Source: Eleftheria terrae (GTDB taxonomy: Bacteria; Pseudomonadota; Gammaproteobacteria; Burkholderiales; Burkholderiaceae_C). From it: a DNA stretch of 64,000 nucleotides. Where the stretch lies: positions 744,001 to 808,000 of the forward strand of contig NZ_CP106951.1 in NCBI RefSeq assembly GCF_030419005.1, read 5' to 3'. A program made the position numbers and the translations under genes. Within the stretch, counting starts at the first letter, position 1. Each line of letters starts with the position of its first letter. Below are positions 55,173 through 64,000 of the stretch, piece after piece. The notes under the pieces are model-generated. The model had not been told where the DNA came from, ran no database searches, and saw nothing but the letters and a program-made list of their open reading frames with translations.

Positions 55173-56654
55173 TCAGGCCAGGTGCTGCAGCTGGTTCAGC
55201 AATCGGCCGCGAGCGGCCTCGTCATCCAGGTGCTGGCCCAGCAGCTGGATGAACTGTTCCCGCGTGCCGGCCTGGGCGGCTGCCTTCTTGGCCACGATGC
55301 GAGCGATCGGGCCGATGTGGCTGGCCAGCACCCGCTGCGCCCGCTCCACGAAGTCCGGCGTCAGCGCGATGCCGCTGGCCGGCCGCGGTGAGGTGCCGGG
55401 AGCCGGCGCGCCCGTGGTGCCCGGCGCCGGCGTACCGGTCGGGCGCAGCGGGGAGCCGCCGGTGGTGAGCGGCTGGCCGATGAAGGTGGTGCGCTCGCGC
55501 TCGGTCTGCAGGTGCTCGGCCAGGCGGTGACGCAGGGTGTCGAGGTCGGCGCATTCCCGTGCGGCGCGACGCACCAGCACCTTCGCCATGGGCCCCACGA
55601 ACTTCGCCAGCGTGGTTTCCAGCTGCGACAAGGTGGCCGCGTCCCAGTGGGTGGGCGGCGCGGTGGTGGGCGTCGGCGCACTGGCAGCCGCCGCATCGAG
55701 CGAGCCCACCGAGATCACGCTGCCCGCCGCCGGCAGGCTCTGCGGACCCGGCGAGCCGGACGGCAGCGGCATGCCGGGCCGCACCATCTCCATGATGACG
55801 GTCTCTTCCGACACGGTGGCACTCACCGGCGAGCTGCAATGGGTCAGCAGGTCGTCTCGGAAGGCCAGCGCGCTCGCATAGCGGGCCGACGGCCGCTTGG
55901 CCAGGGCCAGCGCCACCACCCGGTCGTAGTGCTCCGGCCGCGAGGACCCGACGTGCTGCGACGGCCGCACCGGCTCCTCGTGCAGGATGCGATACATCAG
56001 CGACTCGGCCGTGCCGTTGAAGGGCAGCTGCCCCGTCAGCAGCTGGTAGAGCAGCACGCCGGCCGCCCACAGGTCCACCCGGTGGTCGAGCTTCTCCCCG
56101 GTGTATTGCTCGGGCGCCATGTAGCCAGGCGTGCCGACGATGGCGTTCAGCTGCGTCAGCCCGCCGGCATCGACCCGCGCGATGCCGAAGTCGGCGATCT
56201 TGAGCTTGCCATGGCGGGTGATGATGAGATTGGCCGGCTTGATGTCGCGGTGCCACACGCCCTGCTGGTGCGCATGGTCCAGCGCGCTCAGCAGCTGCAC
56301 CATGATGCTCAGGATGTCCTGCTCGGGGAACAGGATCTTGCGGCCCAGGTAGTGGGCGACGCTGTGCCCCTCGACATACTCCATCGCGATAAAGGCGCGC
56401 TCCCGGTCCTCGCCGTACTCGTAGACGGCGACGATGCCCGGGTGCAGCAGGCGGCCAGCCGCCTGCGCCTCGTTGCGGAAGCGCTCCGCGATGGAGGCGG
56501 CCTGCGGGCTGTCCTCGACCAGCTGCTTGCGGATGGTCTTGATCGCGACGAGGCGCTTGATGTCCGGGTCGTAGGCCTTGTAGACCACGCCCATGGCGCC
56601 CTCGCCGAGGACGGCCGTGATGGGGTATTTGCCGAGACGCTCAGGATGTTTCAT
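55173..56654 (-). CDS. Soluble Ser/Thr protein kinase with C-terminal tandem repeat
   Basis: 493 residues. The kinase domain (about 8-270) is complete: GEGAMGVVY, Lys39, HRDIKPAN (Asp137, Asn142), DFGIAR (Asp155) and GTPGYMAPEQY. No membrane helix follows. A Pro/Thr-rich linker joins two copies of a roughly 50-residue helical repeat (about 342-392 and 436-487) that share VGPMAKVLVRRAA / IGPIARIVAKKAA. The function of the repeat is unknown. The gene starts 6 bases after the membrane heme-sensor gene, which has a HAMP but no output domain, so they probably work together. Confidence 0.88.
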   Translation of the reverse strand: MKHPERLGKYPITAVLGEGAMGVVYKAYDPDIKRLVAIKTIRKQLVEDSPQAASIAERFRNEAQAAGRLLHPGIVAVYEYGEDRERAFIAMEYVEGHSVAHYLGRKILFPEQDILSIMVQLLSALDHAHQQGVWHRDIKPANLIITRHGKLKIADFGIARVDAGGLTQLNAIVGTPGYMAPEQYTGEKLDHRVDLWAAGVLLYQLLTGQLPFNGTAESLMYRILHEEPVRPSQHVGSSRPEHYDRVVALALAKRPSARYASALAFRDDLLTHCSSPVSATVSEETVIMEMVRPGMPLPSGSPGPQSLPAAGSVISVGSLDAAAASAPTPTTAPPTHWDAATLSQLETTLAKFVGPMAKVLVRRAARECADLDTLRHRLAEHLQTERERTTFIGQPLTTGGSPLRPTGTPAPGTTGAPAPGTSPRPASGIALTPDFVERAQRVLASHIGPIARIVAKKAAAQAGTREQFIQLLGQHLDDEAARGRLLNQLQHLA

Positions 56655-56660
56655 GCGGCC

Positions 56661-57533
56661 TCAGCCGTCCAGCATCTTCATGGCCTGCACCAGGCTCTTG
56701 CGCATGCGGGTGAACGACTCGGCCAGCGTGCCGATCTCGTCCTTGCTGCTGGCCTTGAACTCGGGAGCATCCATCTCGCCCAGGCTGACCCGGTCGGCGA
56801 TGGCCGACAGGCGGCTGACCGGCTGGATCACCAGCTTCCACAGCATCAGGTTGAGCGCCAGCCCGATGACGACGAACACCGCCGTCAGCATGCCCATGAA
56901 CACGTTGAAGGCGCTGGCCGCGCGCTGCAGCGGCACCGTCATCGGCACCGACACCACCTGGGCGCCGATGATCTCGTTGAAGTTCCAGCCGAAACCGTTG
57001 GCCGGGCCGTAGCGGTCCACCATCGGCTTGGGTGCCGCGTCCACCGTGCTGTGGCAGCGCAGGCAGGCGGGGTCCTTGATCTGGATCGGGCGGGCGATGT
57101 AGAGCGAGCGGCCGCTGGGTGTGTCGCGCTGTCCGACGAACTCCTTCACATCGGGCGAGTTGCGGAACTGGTTGACGATGTCGACCTCCCATTCGACCGC
57201 CCGGTCGCGCGGGTTGGTCGGGTTCAGCGTCGCTTCCTTGTAGGCGTAGTCAGGGTACTTCTTGTGCAGCGTGGCCAGCACCTCGGTGGCCGAGTAGGCC
57301 GGCACCGACTGGGGCAGGAAGCTGTACTTCATCTGGGTCTCGAGCAGCGGGCCGATCTGACCGGAGGTGTAGGCCCGCACCGCCAGCGCCTTCTCCATCA
57401 GCAGGCGGGCATGGTCCAGCACTTCCTGCTGCGCGTTGCGCTGCAGCAGGTCGCGGCTGATGTAGCCGGTGACCCCCAGGCCGAGCACGAACACGAGCAC
57501 GAACACCAGGTTGAACTTGACGAGCAGTTTCAT
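56661..57533 (-). CDS. Membrane c-type heme sensor (DUF3365/Tll0287-like) with HAMP, no output domain
   Basis: 290 residues: an N-terminal helix (about 7-26), a periplasmic PAS-like domain with the heme-attachment motif C157-L-R-C160-H161, a second helix (about 208-232), and a HAMP segment (about 233-285) where the protein ends. Tll0287-like domains bind one heme c covalently and are thought to sense redox state or ligands. Ending right after HAMP, it needs a partner to carry the signal. The Ser/Thr kinase gene 6 bases downstream is the obvious candidate. Confidence 0.85.
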   Translation of the reverse strand: MKLLVKFNLVFVLVFVLGLGVTGYISRDLLQRNAQQEVLDHARLLMEKALAVRAYTSGQIGPLLETQMKYSFLPQSVPAYSATEVLATLHKKYPDYAYKEATLNPTNPRDRAVEWEVDIVNQFRNSPDVKEFVGQRDTPSGRSLYIARPIQIKDPACLRCHSTVDAAPKPMVDRYGPANGFGWNFNEIIGAQVVSVPMTVPLQRAASAFNVFMGMLTAVFVVIGLALNLMLWKLVIQPVSRLSAIADRVSLGEMDAPEFKASSKDEIGTLAESFTRMRKSLVQAMKMLDG

Positions 57534-57571
57534 ACGAGTCTCAAGCGGCGCCGGGTTGCGGCGCAAAGAAG

Positions 57572-58471
57572 TCAGGGACGCGAAGCCGCCGGCGGACGCG
57601 GAACCGGCGGGCGCGGCAAGTATTTCTCGGGGTACAACACGCGGTCCCACTCCGGGTGCGCCCGCAGGTTGGTGACCAGGCCGGCGCGGAAATCGGTGTC
57701 GCTCGCCCTCGCCTTCCAGCGGGTGACGAAGCGCGGCCGCAGTGTTCGCTCGGCCTGCAGCCAGGATTGCACGTCCTGGTAGGCCACTGCACCGAGCGGC
57801 TTCGGCGCTGCCTCGCGCGACTGGTAGCGGTCGGCCAGGGGCGGCAGTGTGTCACGGAATGCGCGCGGCATGCGCTCCAGCATCGCGGCCGGCGGCCGCG
57901 CCGCCACGGTGCCCGATCCATCGGCTTCGCGCAGGAAGGATTCGCCGGCCTTCAACCCCAGGGCGCGCTGCGCCTTGCCGTCCAGCCGCTCGGTGAGGCG
58001 CACCGCACCCGCCTCGGCAAATGCGAAAACGCGCCGATCGCCCAGGTGGGCCACCAGCACGCCGTCCGGCGCAGCATCCAGCACCGCCGAGCCGAAACCG
58101 GCCGCGATCGCCGGCTTGCCAGCAACGACCGGCGGCGGCGAGAGCTTCAGCCAGCCCTGCTGCAGGTACAGCTGCACCGGTGCCCGGCCGCGCTCGCCTG
58201 GCAGCGTCGGTGCCAGCAGCGCGCGGCTGCCGGGGCCGAGGTCGGCGATCACGCCATCCTTGTACTCGAGGCGCAGCAGGCCGGTGGTGGCACCGGACTC
58301 CACGATGTCGTCACGCTGCAGCCGCACGCCCTCGGTCAGCGCGAACTTGGCACTGCCGCGGATCAGCAAGGCTTCGCCATCCAGGATGGTGAGCACGGCG
58401 ACCGGCGATTCGGCCGCGGCGGGCCACGCCGCCAGGCTGCAGAAGATCAGACAGATCACCCGCCAGAACAT
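57572..58471 (-). CDS. FecR-like periplasmic protein
   Basis: 299 residues with a signal peptide (ICLIFCSLAAWPAAA) and a FecR-type beta domain (about 22-150: LTILDGEALLIRGS, LEYKDGVIADLGPGSRALL). There is no N-terminal cytoplasmic part and no sigma factor beside it, so it is not the classical FecR anti-sigma factor but a periplasmic FecR-domain protein. The second half is unrecognised, with a Pro-rich end. AAGGAG precedes the ATG. It heads a three-gene set with the heme sensor (38 bases on) and the Ser/Thr kinase. Confidence 0.8.
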   Translation of the reverse strand: MFWRVICLIFCSLAAWPAAAESPVAVLTILDGEALLIRGSAKFALTEGVRLQRDDIVESGATTGLLRLEYKDGVIADLGPGSRALLAPTLPGERGRAPVQLYLQQGWLKLSPPPVVAGKPAIAAGFGSAVLDAAPDGVLVAHLGDRRVFAFAEAGAVRLTERLDGKAQRALGLKAGESFLREADGSGTVAARPPAAMLERMPRAFRDTLPPLADRYQSREAAPKPLGAVAYQDVQSWLQAERTLRPRFVTRWKARASDTDFRAGLVTNLRAHPEWDRVLYPEKYLPRPPVPRPPAASRP

Positions 58472-58652
58472 GTTTCTCCTTGTCTTGGAGCGCTCCGGCT
58501 CCCCCTGATGTGTCATGCGTCACGCGCTGCACGGCGCATTGTTTCACTGGCCTTGCTTTTCTGTTCGCATCCGCCCGCATCCAAGGGCGACCCCCCCACA
58601 TTTTTTTCGGGCCGGCCGCCAACTATGTCACTGCCAGGCACGGATTTTGGGG

Positions 58653-59579
58653 TCAACTCAGCAGTTCTATGCCGGCCAGCTGCTTCGCACATTGTTGCCG
58701 GATGATGCCCAGCAGGTCACTGAGGTACGGTTTGCCGGCCAGCGCCTGCGGCGCAGTGGCATGCAACTCACTCCACAAACCGCTGGCGCCGAGCCGTTTG
58801 GCGACCACGTAGTCGTAGTCGACGTAGCTTTTCACGCCCCAGTTCGGCAGGGCCGCCACGCCCCGCCGGCTGGCGACCAGCTGCAGGATCGCAATGGTCA
58901 GCTCTGCCGTGCGCCGCCCGAAGTTCACTCCAGCCGGGCGCAGCAATTCTCGTATCACATCGATACGTTCCTCCGGCACTGGATAGGTGATCAGCGTCTC
59001 GCCCTCGAAATCCTGGGCCAGCAGGCGGCGCCGGTTCCGCAGCGCATGCTCGACCGGCAGCACCGCCAGGATCTCGAAGCGAAACAGCGGCCAGCTCGCC
59101 AGCTTGCGCCGCGCCGGCGCCTGGCGCCCCGGCGGCGACCCGATCACCAGCTCGCATTTGTCGTCGGCCAGCAGCGCCATCGGGTCGGCATGGAAGCCGG
59201 CCACCAGATCCACTTCCACCTCCGGCCAGCGGCGGCGGAACTCGTCCATCACCGGCATCAGCCAGTCAAAGCAGGTGTGGCATTCGAGCGCGATGCGCAG
59301 CTCGCCCCGGGTGTCGCTCGATGCCCGGGCCAGGTCTCGTTCGGCTTCGGCCACCTGGGGCAGCAGATCACGCGCGAGCGCGAGCAGCCGCTCGCCGGCC
59401 GGCGTGAAGCGCAGCCCGGTGCTGGTGCGGTGAAAGAGCGGCAAGCCGTAGTGCGTCTCGATGGCACGCACCTGGTGCGACAGCGCGGATTGCGTCAGGT
59501 GCACCCGCTCCGCCGCCAGCGCCATCTTGCCGGTCTCGGCAATGGCCATCAGGGAGCGCAGGTGGCGGAGTTCGAGCAT
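58653..59579 (-). CDS. metR: LysR-type regulator MetR
   Basis: 308 residues: N-terminal winged helix (LRHLRSLMAIAETGKMALAA) and the LysR effector domain. It is divergent from metE with two TGAA-N5-TTCA-type sites between, the usual MetR arrangement, in which homocysteine is the co-activator. The start at 59579 gives the normal MLELRHL N-terminus. MetR should activate metE and repress itself. Confidence 0.93.
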   Translation of the reverse strand: MLELRHLRSLMAIAETGKMALAAERVHLTQSALSHQVRAIETHYGLPLFHRTSTGLRFTPAGERLLALARDLLPQVAEAERDLARASSDTRGELRIALECHTCFDWLMPVMDEFRRRWPEVEVDLVAGFHADPMALLADDKCELVIGSPPGRQAPARRKLASWPLFRFEILAVLPVEHALRNRRRLLAQDFEGETLITYPVPEERIDVIRELLRPAGVNFGRRTAELTIAILQLVASRRGVAALPNWGVKSYVDYDYVVAKRLGASGLWSELHATAPQALAGKPYLSDLLGIIRQQCAKQLAGIELLS

Positions 59580-59606
59580 GCAGCCTTCCGAGGTAGGCGC
59601 CGGACA

Positions 59607-59640
59607 TGAATCAAATTCAAGCCTGGCTGAAAACGTTTCG
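59607..59640 (+). promoter_or_regulatory. Two MetR boxes between metR and metE
   Basis: TGAA-TCAAA-TTCA at 59607-59619 is a perfect MetR site. TGAA-AACGT-TTCG at 59628-59640 has one mismatch. The two start 21 bases apart, two helical turns, which suits cooperative binding on one face. Confidence 0.85.
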
Positions 59641-59705
59641 CTTGTTTGATGCAGTGTCGCAAACCAGACTGCCGTGGGTCAACCTCACCACCACGGCGGA
59701 GTCTC

Positions 59706-61991
59706 ATGGCCCACACCCACATCCTCGGTTACCCCCGCATCGGCGAACGCCGCGAGCTGAAGTTCGCCCTCGAATCACATTGGCAAGGCCAGGGCAGCCT
59801 GGCAGAGCTGCAGCAGGTGGGCGAGCGCCTCTGCGCCGACCGCCAGCAGCGCCAGGTCGACGCCGGCCTGCACTGGCTCACCACCGGCGACTTCGCCTAC
59901 TACGACCTGATGCTCGACCATGCCGCGATGTTCGGCGCCCTGCCCGCCCGCTTCGGCCTGGACCCCGCCGCCCTGGAGCTGGACGGCAGCTTCCAGCTGG
60001 CACGCGGCACTGCAGCCCAGCCGGCCCTGGAGATGACCAAGTGGTTCGACACCAACTACCACTACCTGGTCCCCGAGCTGGCCGCTGGCCAGGCCTTCTC
60101 GCTGCATGCCGGCCGCTACCTCGCGCAGGTGGCCCGGGCACAGGCGCAGGCCGGCGGCCGGCCGGTGAAGCCGGTGCTCATCGGCCCGGTCACCTTCCTG
60201 CGGCTGGCCAAGTCGGCGCGACCGCAGGAGCGCCTGTCCCTGCTGCCGGGGCTGCTGCGGGTCTACGCAGAATTGCTCGCCGAGCTGCGCCGCCGCGGCA
60301 TCGAGTGGGTGCAGATCGACGAGCCGGTGCTCGCCACCGACCTTGACGCGCCGTGGCAGGCGGCCGTCACCCAGGCCTACCGGCAACTGGCCGGCGGCGA
60401 GCGGCCCCGCCTGCTGCTGACCACCTATTTCGGCCCGGTGGACCACCACCTGCCGCTCCTCAATGCGCTGCCGGTCGATGGGCTGCACATCGATGCCGTG
60501 CGCGGTGCAGCGCAGCTGCCGGCGGTGCTTGCCTCGCTGCCGGCGGGACGGGTGCTGTCGGTCGGTGTCGTGGACGGCCGCAACGTCTGGCGCACCGACC
60601 TCCGCCAGGTGCTGCAGGCACTGCGCCCGCTGCAGGACCAGCTGGCTGACCGGCTCTGGATCGCCAGCTCCTGCTCACTGCTGCACGTGCCCTGCTCCCT
60701 GGCCCGCGACCCGCGGCTGGAAGCGACCGTGCGGCACTGGCTCGCCGGCGCCGACGAGAAACTGGCCGAACTGGAGGTGCTGCGGCGCGGCCTGCAGGAC
60801 GGCGAGGCCAGCGTGGCCGACGCCCTGGCTGAGAGCGATGCGGCGCTGGCCGAGCGGCGCGGCTCGGCCCTGGTCCGCAATGCCTATGTCGGCAAGCGGC
60901 TGAGCGGCATCGATGCCGACATGGTGCAGCGGCGCCACGCCTTCCCCGAGCGCAGCGCCCGCCAGCGCGCCCGCCTGCAGCTGCCGCTGCTGCCCACCAC
61001 CACCATCGGCTCCTTCCCGCAGACACCCAGGATCCGGGCGGCCCGGGCGGCCCGCAAGCGCGGGGACATGAACGCCTACGACTACCTCAAGGCCATGCGC
61101 GAGGAAATCCGCCATGCCATCGAGCAGCAGGAGCAACTCGGCCTGGACGTGCTGGTGCACGGGGAACCGGAGCGCAACGACATGGTGGAGCATTTCGCCG
61201 AACACCTGTTCGGCTTCGCGATCACCGACAACGGCTGGGTCCAGAGCTACGGCTCGCGCTGCGTCAAGCCGCCCATCATCTACGGCGACGTCTGGCGGCC
61301 CGACCCGATCACGGTGGACACCGCCCGCTATGCCCAGTCGCTCACCGAGCGTCCGGTGAAAGGCATGTTGACCGGGCCGGTGACCTTGCTGCAGTGGTCC
61401 TTCGTGCGTGACGACCAGCCACGCGAGGCCACCGCCCGCCAGCTGGCGCTGGCCATTCGTGACGAGGTGAACGACCTGGAACGGGCCGGCATCCGCATCA
61501 TCCAGATCGACGAGCCCGCCTTCCGCGAAGGCCTGCCGCTGCGCCGGCAGGACTGGCAGCACTATCTCGATTGGGCGGTCCACGCCTTCAAGCTCGCCTC
61601 CTGCGGCGTGCTCGACGACACGCAGATCCACACCCACATGTGCTATTCCGAGTTCAACGACATCCTGCCGGCCATCGCGGCACTGGACGCCGACGTCATC
61701 ACCATCGAGACATCGCGTTCCCGCATGGAGCTGCTCGACGGCTTCGGTGCTTTCGACTACCCGAACGAGATCGGCCCCGGCGTCTATGACATCCACTCGC
61801 CGCGGGTGCCTGGCGCCAGCGAGATGGAGGCGCTGCTCGACCGCGCCTGCCGCGTGGTGGACCCACGCCGGCTCTGGGTCAATCCCGACTGCGGCCTGAA
61901 GACCCGCCACTGGCCGGAAACCCTGGCGGCGCTGGGCCAGATGGTGAGCGCCGCCCGCGCGGTGCGCCGACGCCTGGCAACTTCGACATGA
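59706..61991 (+). CDS. metE: Cobalamin-independent methionine synthase
   Basis: 761 residues. MetE transfers a methyl group from methyltetrahydrofolate-triglutamate to homocysteine. Both halves are present. The zinc site appears as HMCYSEF (His, Cys) and NPDCGLKTR (Cys) in the C-terminal half, with [12 protein letters not shown] starting that half. The ATG at 59706 follows a GGAG site and gives the standard [23 protein letters not shown] N-terminus. It is under MetR control by the sites just upstream. Confidence 0.96.
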   Translation: MAHTHILGYPRIGERRELKFALESHWQGQGSLAELQQVGERLCADRQQRQVDAGLHWLTTGDFAYYDLMLDHAAMFGALPARFGLDPAALELDGSFQLARGTAAQPALEMTKWFDTNYHYLVPELAAGQAFSLHAGRYLAQVARAQAQAGGRPVKPVLIGPVTFLRLAKSARPQERLSLLPGLLRVYAELLAELRRRGIEWVQIDEPVLATDLDAPWQAAVTQAYRQLAGGERPRLLLTTYFGPVDHHLPLLNALPVDGLHIDAVRGAAQLPAVLASLPAGRVLSVGVVDGRNVWRTDLRQVLQALRPLQDQLADRLWIASSCSLLHVPCSLARDPRLEATVRHWLAGADEKLAELEVLRRGLQDGEASVADALAESDAALAERRGSALVRNAYVGKRLSGIDADMVQRRHAFPERSARQRARLQLPLLPTTTIGSFPQTPRIRAARAARKRGDMNAYDYLKAMREEIRHAIEQQEQLGLDVLVHGEPERNDMVEHFAEHLFGFAITDNGWVQSYGSRCVKPPIIYGDVWRPDPITVDTARYAQSLTERPVKGMLTGPVTLLQWSFVRDDQPREATARQLALAIRDEVNDLERAGIRIIQIDEPAFREGLPLRRQDWQHYLDWAVHAFKLASCGVLDDTQIHTHMCYSEFNDILPAIAALDADVITIETSRSRMELLDGFGAFDYPNEIGPGVYDIHSPRVPGASEMEALLDRACRVVDPRRLWVNPDCGLKTRHWPETLAALGQMVSAARAVRRRLATST

Positions 61992-62015
61992 GCCGCCCGG
62001 CCCGGGGCCGCTACA

Positions 62016-63137
62016 GTGTCGGCCTGTCTGACGCCGCCCGTCCCTGAGCCCGTGCCCCGCAACGCCCCCCAGCAGTCCGACCTGTTCGCCCTCGAGCCCG
62101 GCCCCGGCCAGCCGCCGCCGGCCGCGGCGGACGCGCCGCCGCCAGCCGCCCCGCGGCGCGCCGCACGGCCTCCGGCCAGCGAGCCGGCCCAACTGGAAGC
62201 CGCGGTTGTGCCACCTGAAATGGCAGCAGCCGCTGCGTCCCTCAACCCGCTGATTCGCTTCGGCACCTCGTCCTGGAACTTTCCCGGCTGGCATGGCCTG
62301 GTGTGGGGCCGCGAGTACGCCGAATCGACGCTGTCGCGCCGCGGCCTGACGGCCTATACCCAGCATCCGCTGCTGCGCTGCGTCAGCCTGGACCGCAGCT
62401 TCTACCGGCCGATGGAGGTGTCGGCCTATGCGGCGCTGGCCGCCCAGGTACCGGCCGATTTCCGTTTTGTCGTCAAGGCTCCGTCGCTCGTCACCGATGC
62501 GCTGGTGCGGGCCAGCGACGGCCGTGGCGTCGAGCCCAACCCGCTGTTCCTCGATCCCGCCGCGGCCGTCACCCAGTGCATCGAGCCGGCGGTGCAAGGG
62601 CTGGGAGCCACCCTGGGCGTGCTGGTGTTCCAGGTGTCGCCGCTGCCGCTGGCCTGGCTGGCCGAGCCGCAACGCTGGCTGCAGGCGCTGGAGCGGCTTT
62701 TCGAGGCGGCCACCGCGGCGCTGGCGCAGGCGGGCCACCCCGCGCTGCTGGCCCTCGAAGTTCGCGACCCGGAACTGCTCACGCCGGCCCTCGCCACGCT
62801 GCTCAAGCGCCATGGCGTGCGGTATTGCCTGGGCCTGCACGACCGCATGCCCGACATCGAGGCCCAGTTGCCCCTGCTGCGCGCGCTGTGGCCCGGCCCG
62901 CTGGTCTGCCGCTGGAACCTCCAGCGGGGCTTCAAGTACGAGCCGGCCAGGGAGCGCTTCGCACCGTTTAACGCGCTGGTCGCCCCGGACCCCGCCACTC
63001 GGGAGGTGCTGGCCAAGGTCATCGCTGCCACCGCGATCGGCGGCCATGCGGTATTCGTAACCGTTAACAACAAAGCGGAAGGCAGTGCGCCACTGTCCAT
63101 TTGGGAACTGGCAAAAACCGTGCTGGCGCGGGGCTGA
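62016..63137 (+). CDS. DUF72 family protein
   Basis: 373 residues. The DUF72 TIM-barrel pattern begins near residue 80 (IRFGTSSWNFPGWHG) and runs through DRSFYRPM, FRFVVKAP and LLALEVRDPEL to FVTVNNKAEGSAP. The function of DUF72 is not established; it is common near DNA-repair and thiamine genes. The N-terminal 75 residues are Pro/Ala-rich and probably disordered. The start is uncertain: GTG at 62016 or GTG at 62052, neither with a clear ribosome-binding site. Confidence 0.78.
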   Translation: MSACLTPPVPEPVPRNAPQQSDLFALEPGPGQPPPAAADAPPPAAPRRAARPPASEPAQLEAAVVPPEMAAAAASLNPLIRFGTSSWNFPGWHGLVWGREYAESTLSRRGLTAYTQHPLLRCVSLDRSFYRPMEVSAYAALAAQVPADFRFVVKAPSLVTDALVRASDGRGVEPNPLFLDPAAAVTQCIEPAVQGLGATLGVLVFQVSPLPLAWLAEPQRWLQALERLFEAATAALAQAGHPALLALEVRDPELLTPALATLLKRHGVRYCLGLHDRMPDIEAQLPLLRALWPGPLVCRWNLQRGFKYEPARERFAPFNALVAPDPATREVLAKVIAATAIGGHAVFVTVNNKAEGSAPLSIWELAKTVLARG

Positions 63138-63179
63138 GGTCTATGCCGGGCCGGCAAAGCGGACCATACTGGTCTGGTC

Positions 63180-63896
63180 ATGCCCGGAAGCAAGCTCCAC
63201 GACAGCAAGCACCCCCCCGGCAGCGCCGACCATGCGCACGTGCTGGGGCATCTGCGTGCGTCCACGCGCCAGCTGTTCAATCCGCTCGACCGGGCGGGTG
63301 AAGTGGCTGGCGGCTTGCTCGTGCTCGTCATCTTCACCGGCGCCTTCGCGATTCTGGGGCGCGATGCCCGCACCGTCTTGCTGAGCGCGCTGTCCTCGAG
63401 CTTTGCCTGGAGCCTGATGTGCGCCGTGATGTACCTGCGGCGGGCGGCCCAGGCACGCCATGGCCAGCAGCGGCTGCTGGACGACCTGCGCAGCGCCGAC
63501 ACCGATGCGGCGTTTTCACAGCGGCTGGCTCGCGAACTGCCGGACAGCCTGGTGCGCAACCTGGCGCCGCACGAGCTGGCCCGGCTGCGCGCCCTGCTGC
63601 CACGGACCGGCGAGGCCCGCCCCCGCGCCGTGCTGGGTCATCCGCTCGACCTGCTGGGGGCGGCGGCCATCTTCGCCCTGGTGTTCTGGGCCACCTTCCT
63701 CACCGCGCTGCCGCTGCTGTGGATCGCCGATGCCGACGCGGCCTTGCGCCTGGTGCACACCACCGTGGTGGTGCTGCTGTTTGGCATCGGCCTCTTCCTG
63801 GGGCGTCGGCGCGGTGGCCGCCATCTGTCGCTGGGCTTCGGCCTGGCCGGCCTCGGCGCCCTGCTGGCGGGCCTGTGCATGGCGCTGAGCCCTTGA
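63180..63896 (+). CDS. Hypothetical membrane protein (VIT/CCC1-like layout)
   Basis: 238 residues with about five membrane helices: two in the first half (about 42-58 and 66-86), then a charged cytoplasmic segment (about 87-155), then three more (about 160-180, 190-207 and 215-235). The split resembles Fe/Mn transporters of the VIT1/CCC1 family, where the charged segment holds the metal-binding domain, but I do not see the expected Glu/Met pattern strongly enough to claim it. It follows the DUF72 gene by 42 bases. Confidence 0.6.
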   Translation: MPGSKLHDSKHPPGSADHAHVLGHLRASTRQLFNPLDRAGEVAGGLLVLVIFTGAFAILGRDARTVLLSALSSSFAWSLMCAVMYLRRAAQARHGQQRLLDDLRSADTDAAFSQRLARELPDSLVRNLAPHELARLRALLPRTGEARPRAVLGHPLDLLGAAAIFALVFWATFLTALPLLWIADADAALRLVHTTVVVLLFGIGLFLGRRRGGRHLSLGFGLAGLGALLAGLCMALSP

Positions 63897-63924
63897 AACT
63901 GCATCCCCCTGACTGCCGCCCCGG

Positions 63925-64000
63925 CTAGCGCGGCTGCAGCACCAGGGTCGGGCCGGCTTCGGCAGCCCAGAGCGGCACATACTGCCCTTCGGCCCACGGT
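63925..64000 (-). CDS. C-terminal end of an unidentified gene
   Basis: On the minus strand an open frame enters from the right edge and ends at TAG (63927-63925). The visible 24 residues end YVPLWAAEAGPTLVLQPR. Not enough is present to name it. It converges on the membrane-protein gene with 28 bases between. Confidence 0.45.
   Translation of the reverse strand, partial: PWAEGQYVPLWAAEAGPTLVLQPR

Noticed and set aside
58595-58625. Run of C followed by T7 and a G+C-rich segment between metR and the FecR-like gene, as a terminator
   Set aside because: The T-run is on the wrong side of the G+C-rich hairpin for either strand.

Overview
The window is a very G+C-rich bacterial chromosome segment, packed with genes whose neighbours often overlap by 4 bases. 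The gene content (flhDC, MetR/MetE, EgtB/EgtD, GlrK/QseG/GlrR, OpgG/OpgH, bacteriophytochrome with its heme oxygenase) points to a betaproteobacterium of the order Burkholderiales, probably of the Rubrivivax/Leptothrix/Ideonella type. That placement comes from gene content and base composition, not from a database match. I saw no tRNA, rRNA, CRISPR array, insertion sequence or phage gene.

Layout. (1) 1-7221: two divergent operons that look like a small specialised-metabolite locus. They encode an AMP-dependent ligase (cut by the window edge), a heme-oxygenase-like diiron oxidase, a stand-alone carrier protein, a two-part alpha/beta-hydrolase with a Cys nucleophile, an SbnA-like PLP synthase, a GNAT and an amidohydrolase. 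A lux-box-like dyad sits where a LuxR-type activator would bind upstream of the carrier-protein operon. (2) 7247-11900: a RidA protein and a MacB/LolCDE-like ABC transporter operon with a LolA-like protein and a beta-barrel-like protein. (3) 12936-16585: glutathione-dependent formaldehyde detoxification (frmA-fghA) and glpD. (4) 17044-28165: a mixed housekeeping and stress block with a phosphoribosyltransferase, hemerythrin, cell-wall amidase, membrane Ser/Thr kinase, DksA-like protein, flagellar master regulator flhDC, copper-storage protein, a subtilase with a small partner, and a CBS protein. (5) 28376-30707: ergothioneine genes egtD-egtB. (6) 30783-38604: a thiamine operon (thiC-thiO-thiS-thiG-thiDE) headed by a TPP riboswitch and continuing into bioB.

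(7) 38714-48666: a phospholipase D/DedA fusion, then glrK-qseG-glrR, followed by opgG-opgH. Between glrR and opgG lies a nearly textbook sigma-54 control region: two TGTC-N10-GACA-type GlrR sites flanking an IHF site, then a -24/-12 promoter. This suggests that GlrR directly drives periplasmic glucan synthesis. (8) 48968-55137: a red-light phosphorelay of bphO, bphP, a single-domain response regulator and a long hybrid kinase, all overlapping. (9) 55173-58471, opposite strand: a FecR-like protein, a membrane c-type heme sensor that ends after its HAMP domain, and a soluble Ser/Thr kinase, which may form a split receptor-kinase system. (10) 58653-63896: metR divergent from metE with two MetR boxes in between, a DUF72 protein and a membrane protein. 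The last 76 bases hold the end of another gene.

The points most worth following are the 1-7 kb biosynthetic locus, the GlrR/IHF/sigma-54 region before opgGH, the split heme-sensor/Ser-Thr-kinase module, and the subtilase with a stand-alone propeptide-like partner.
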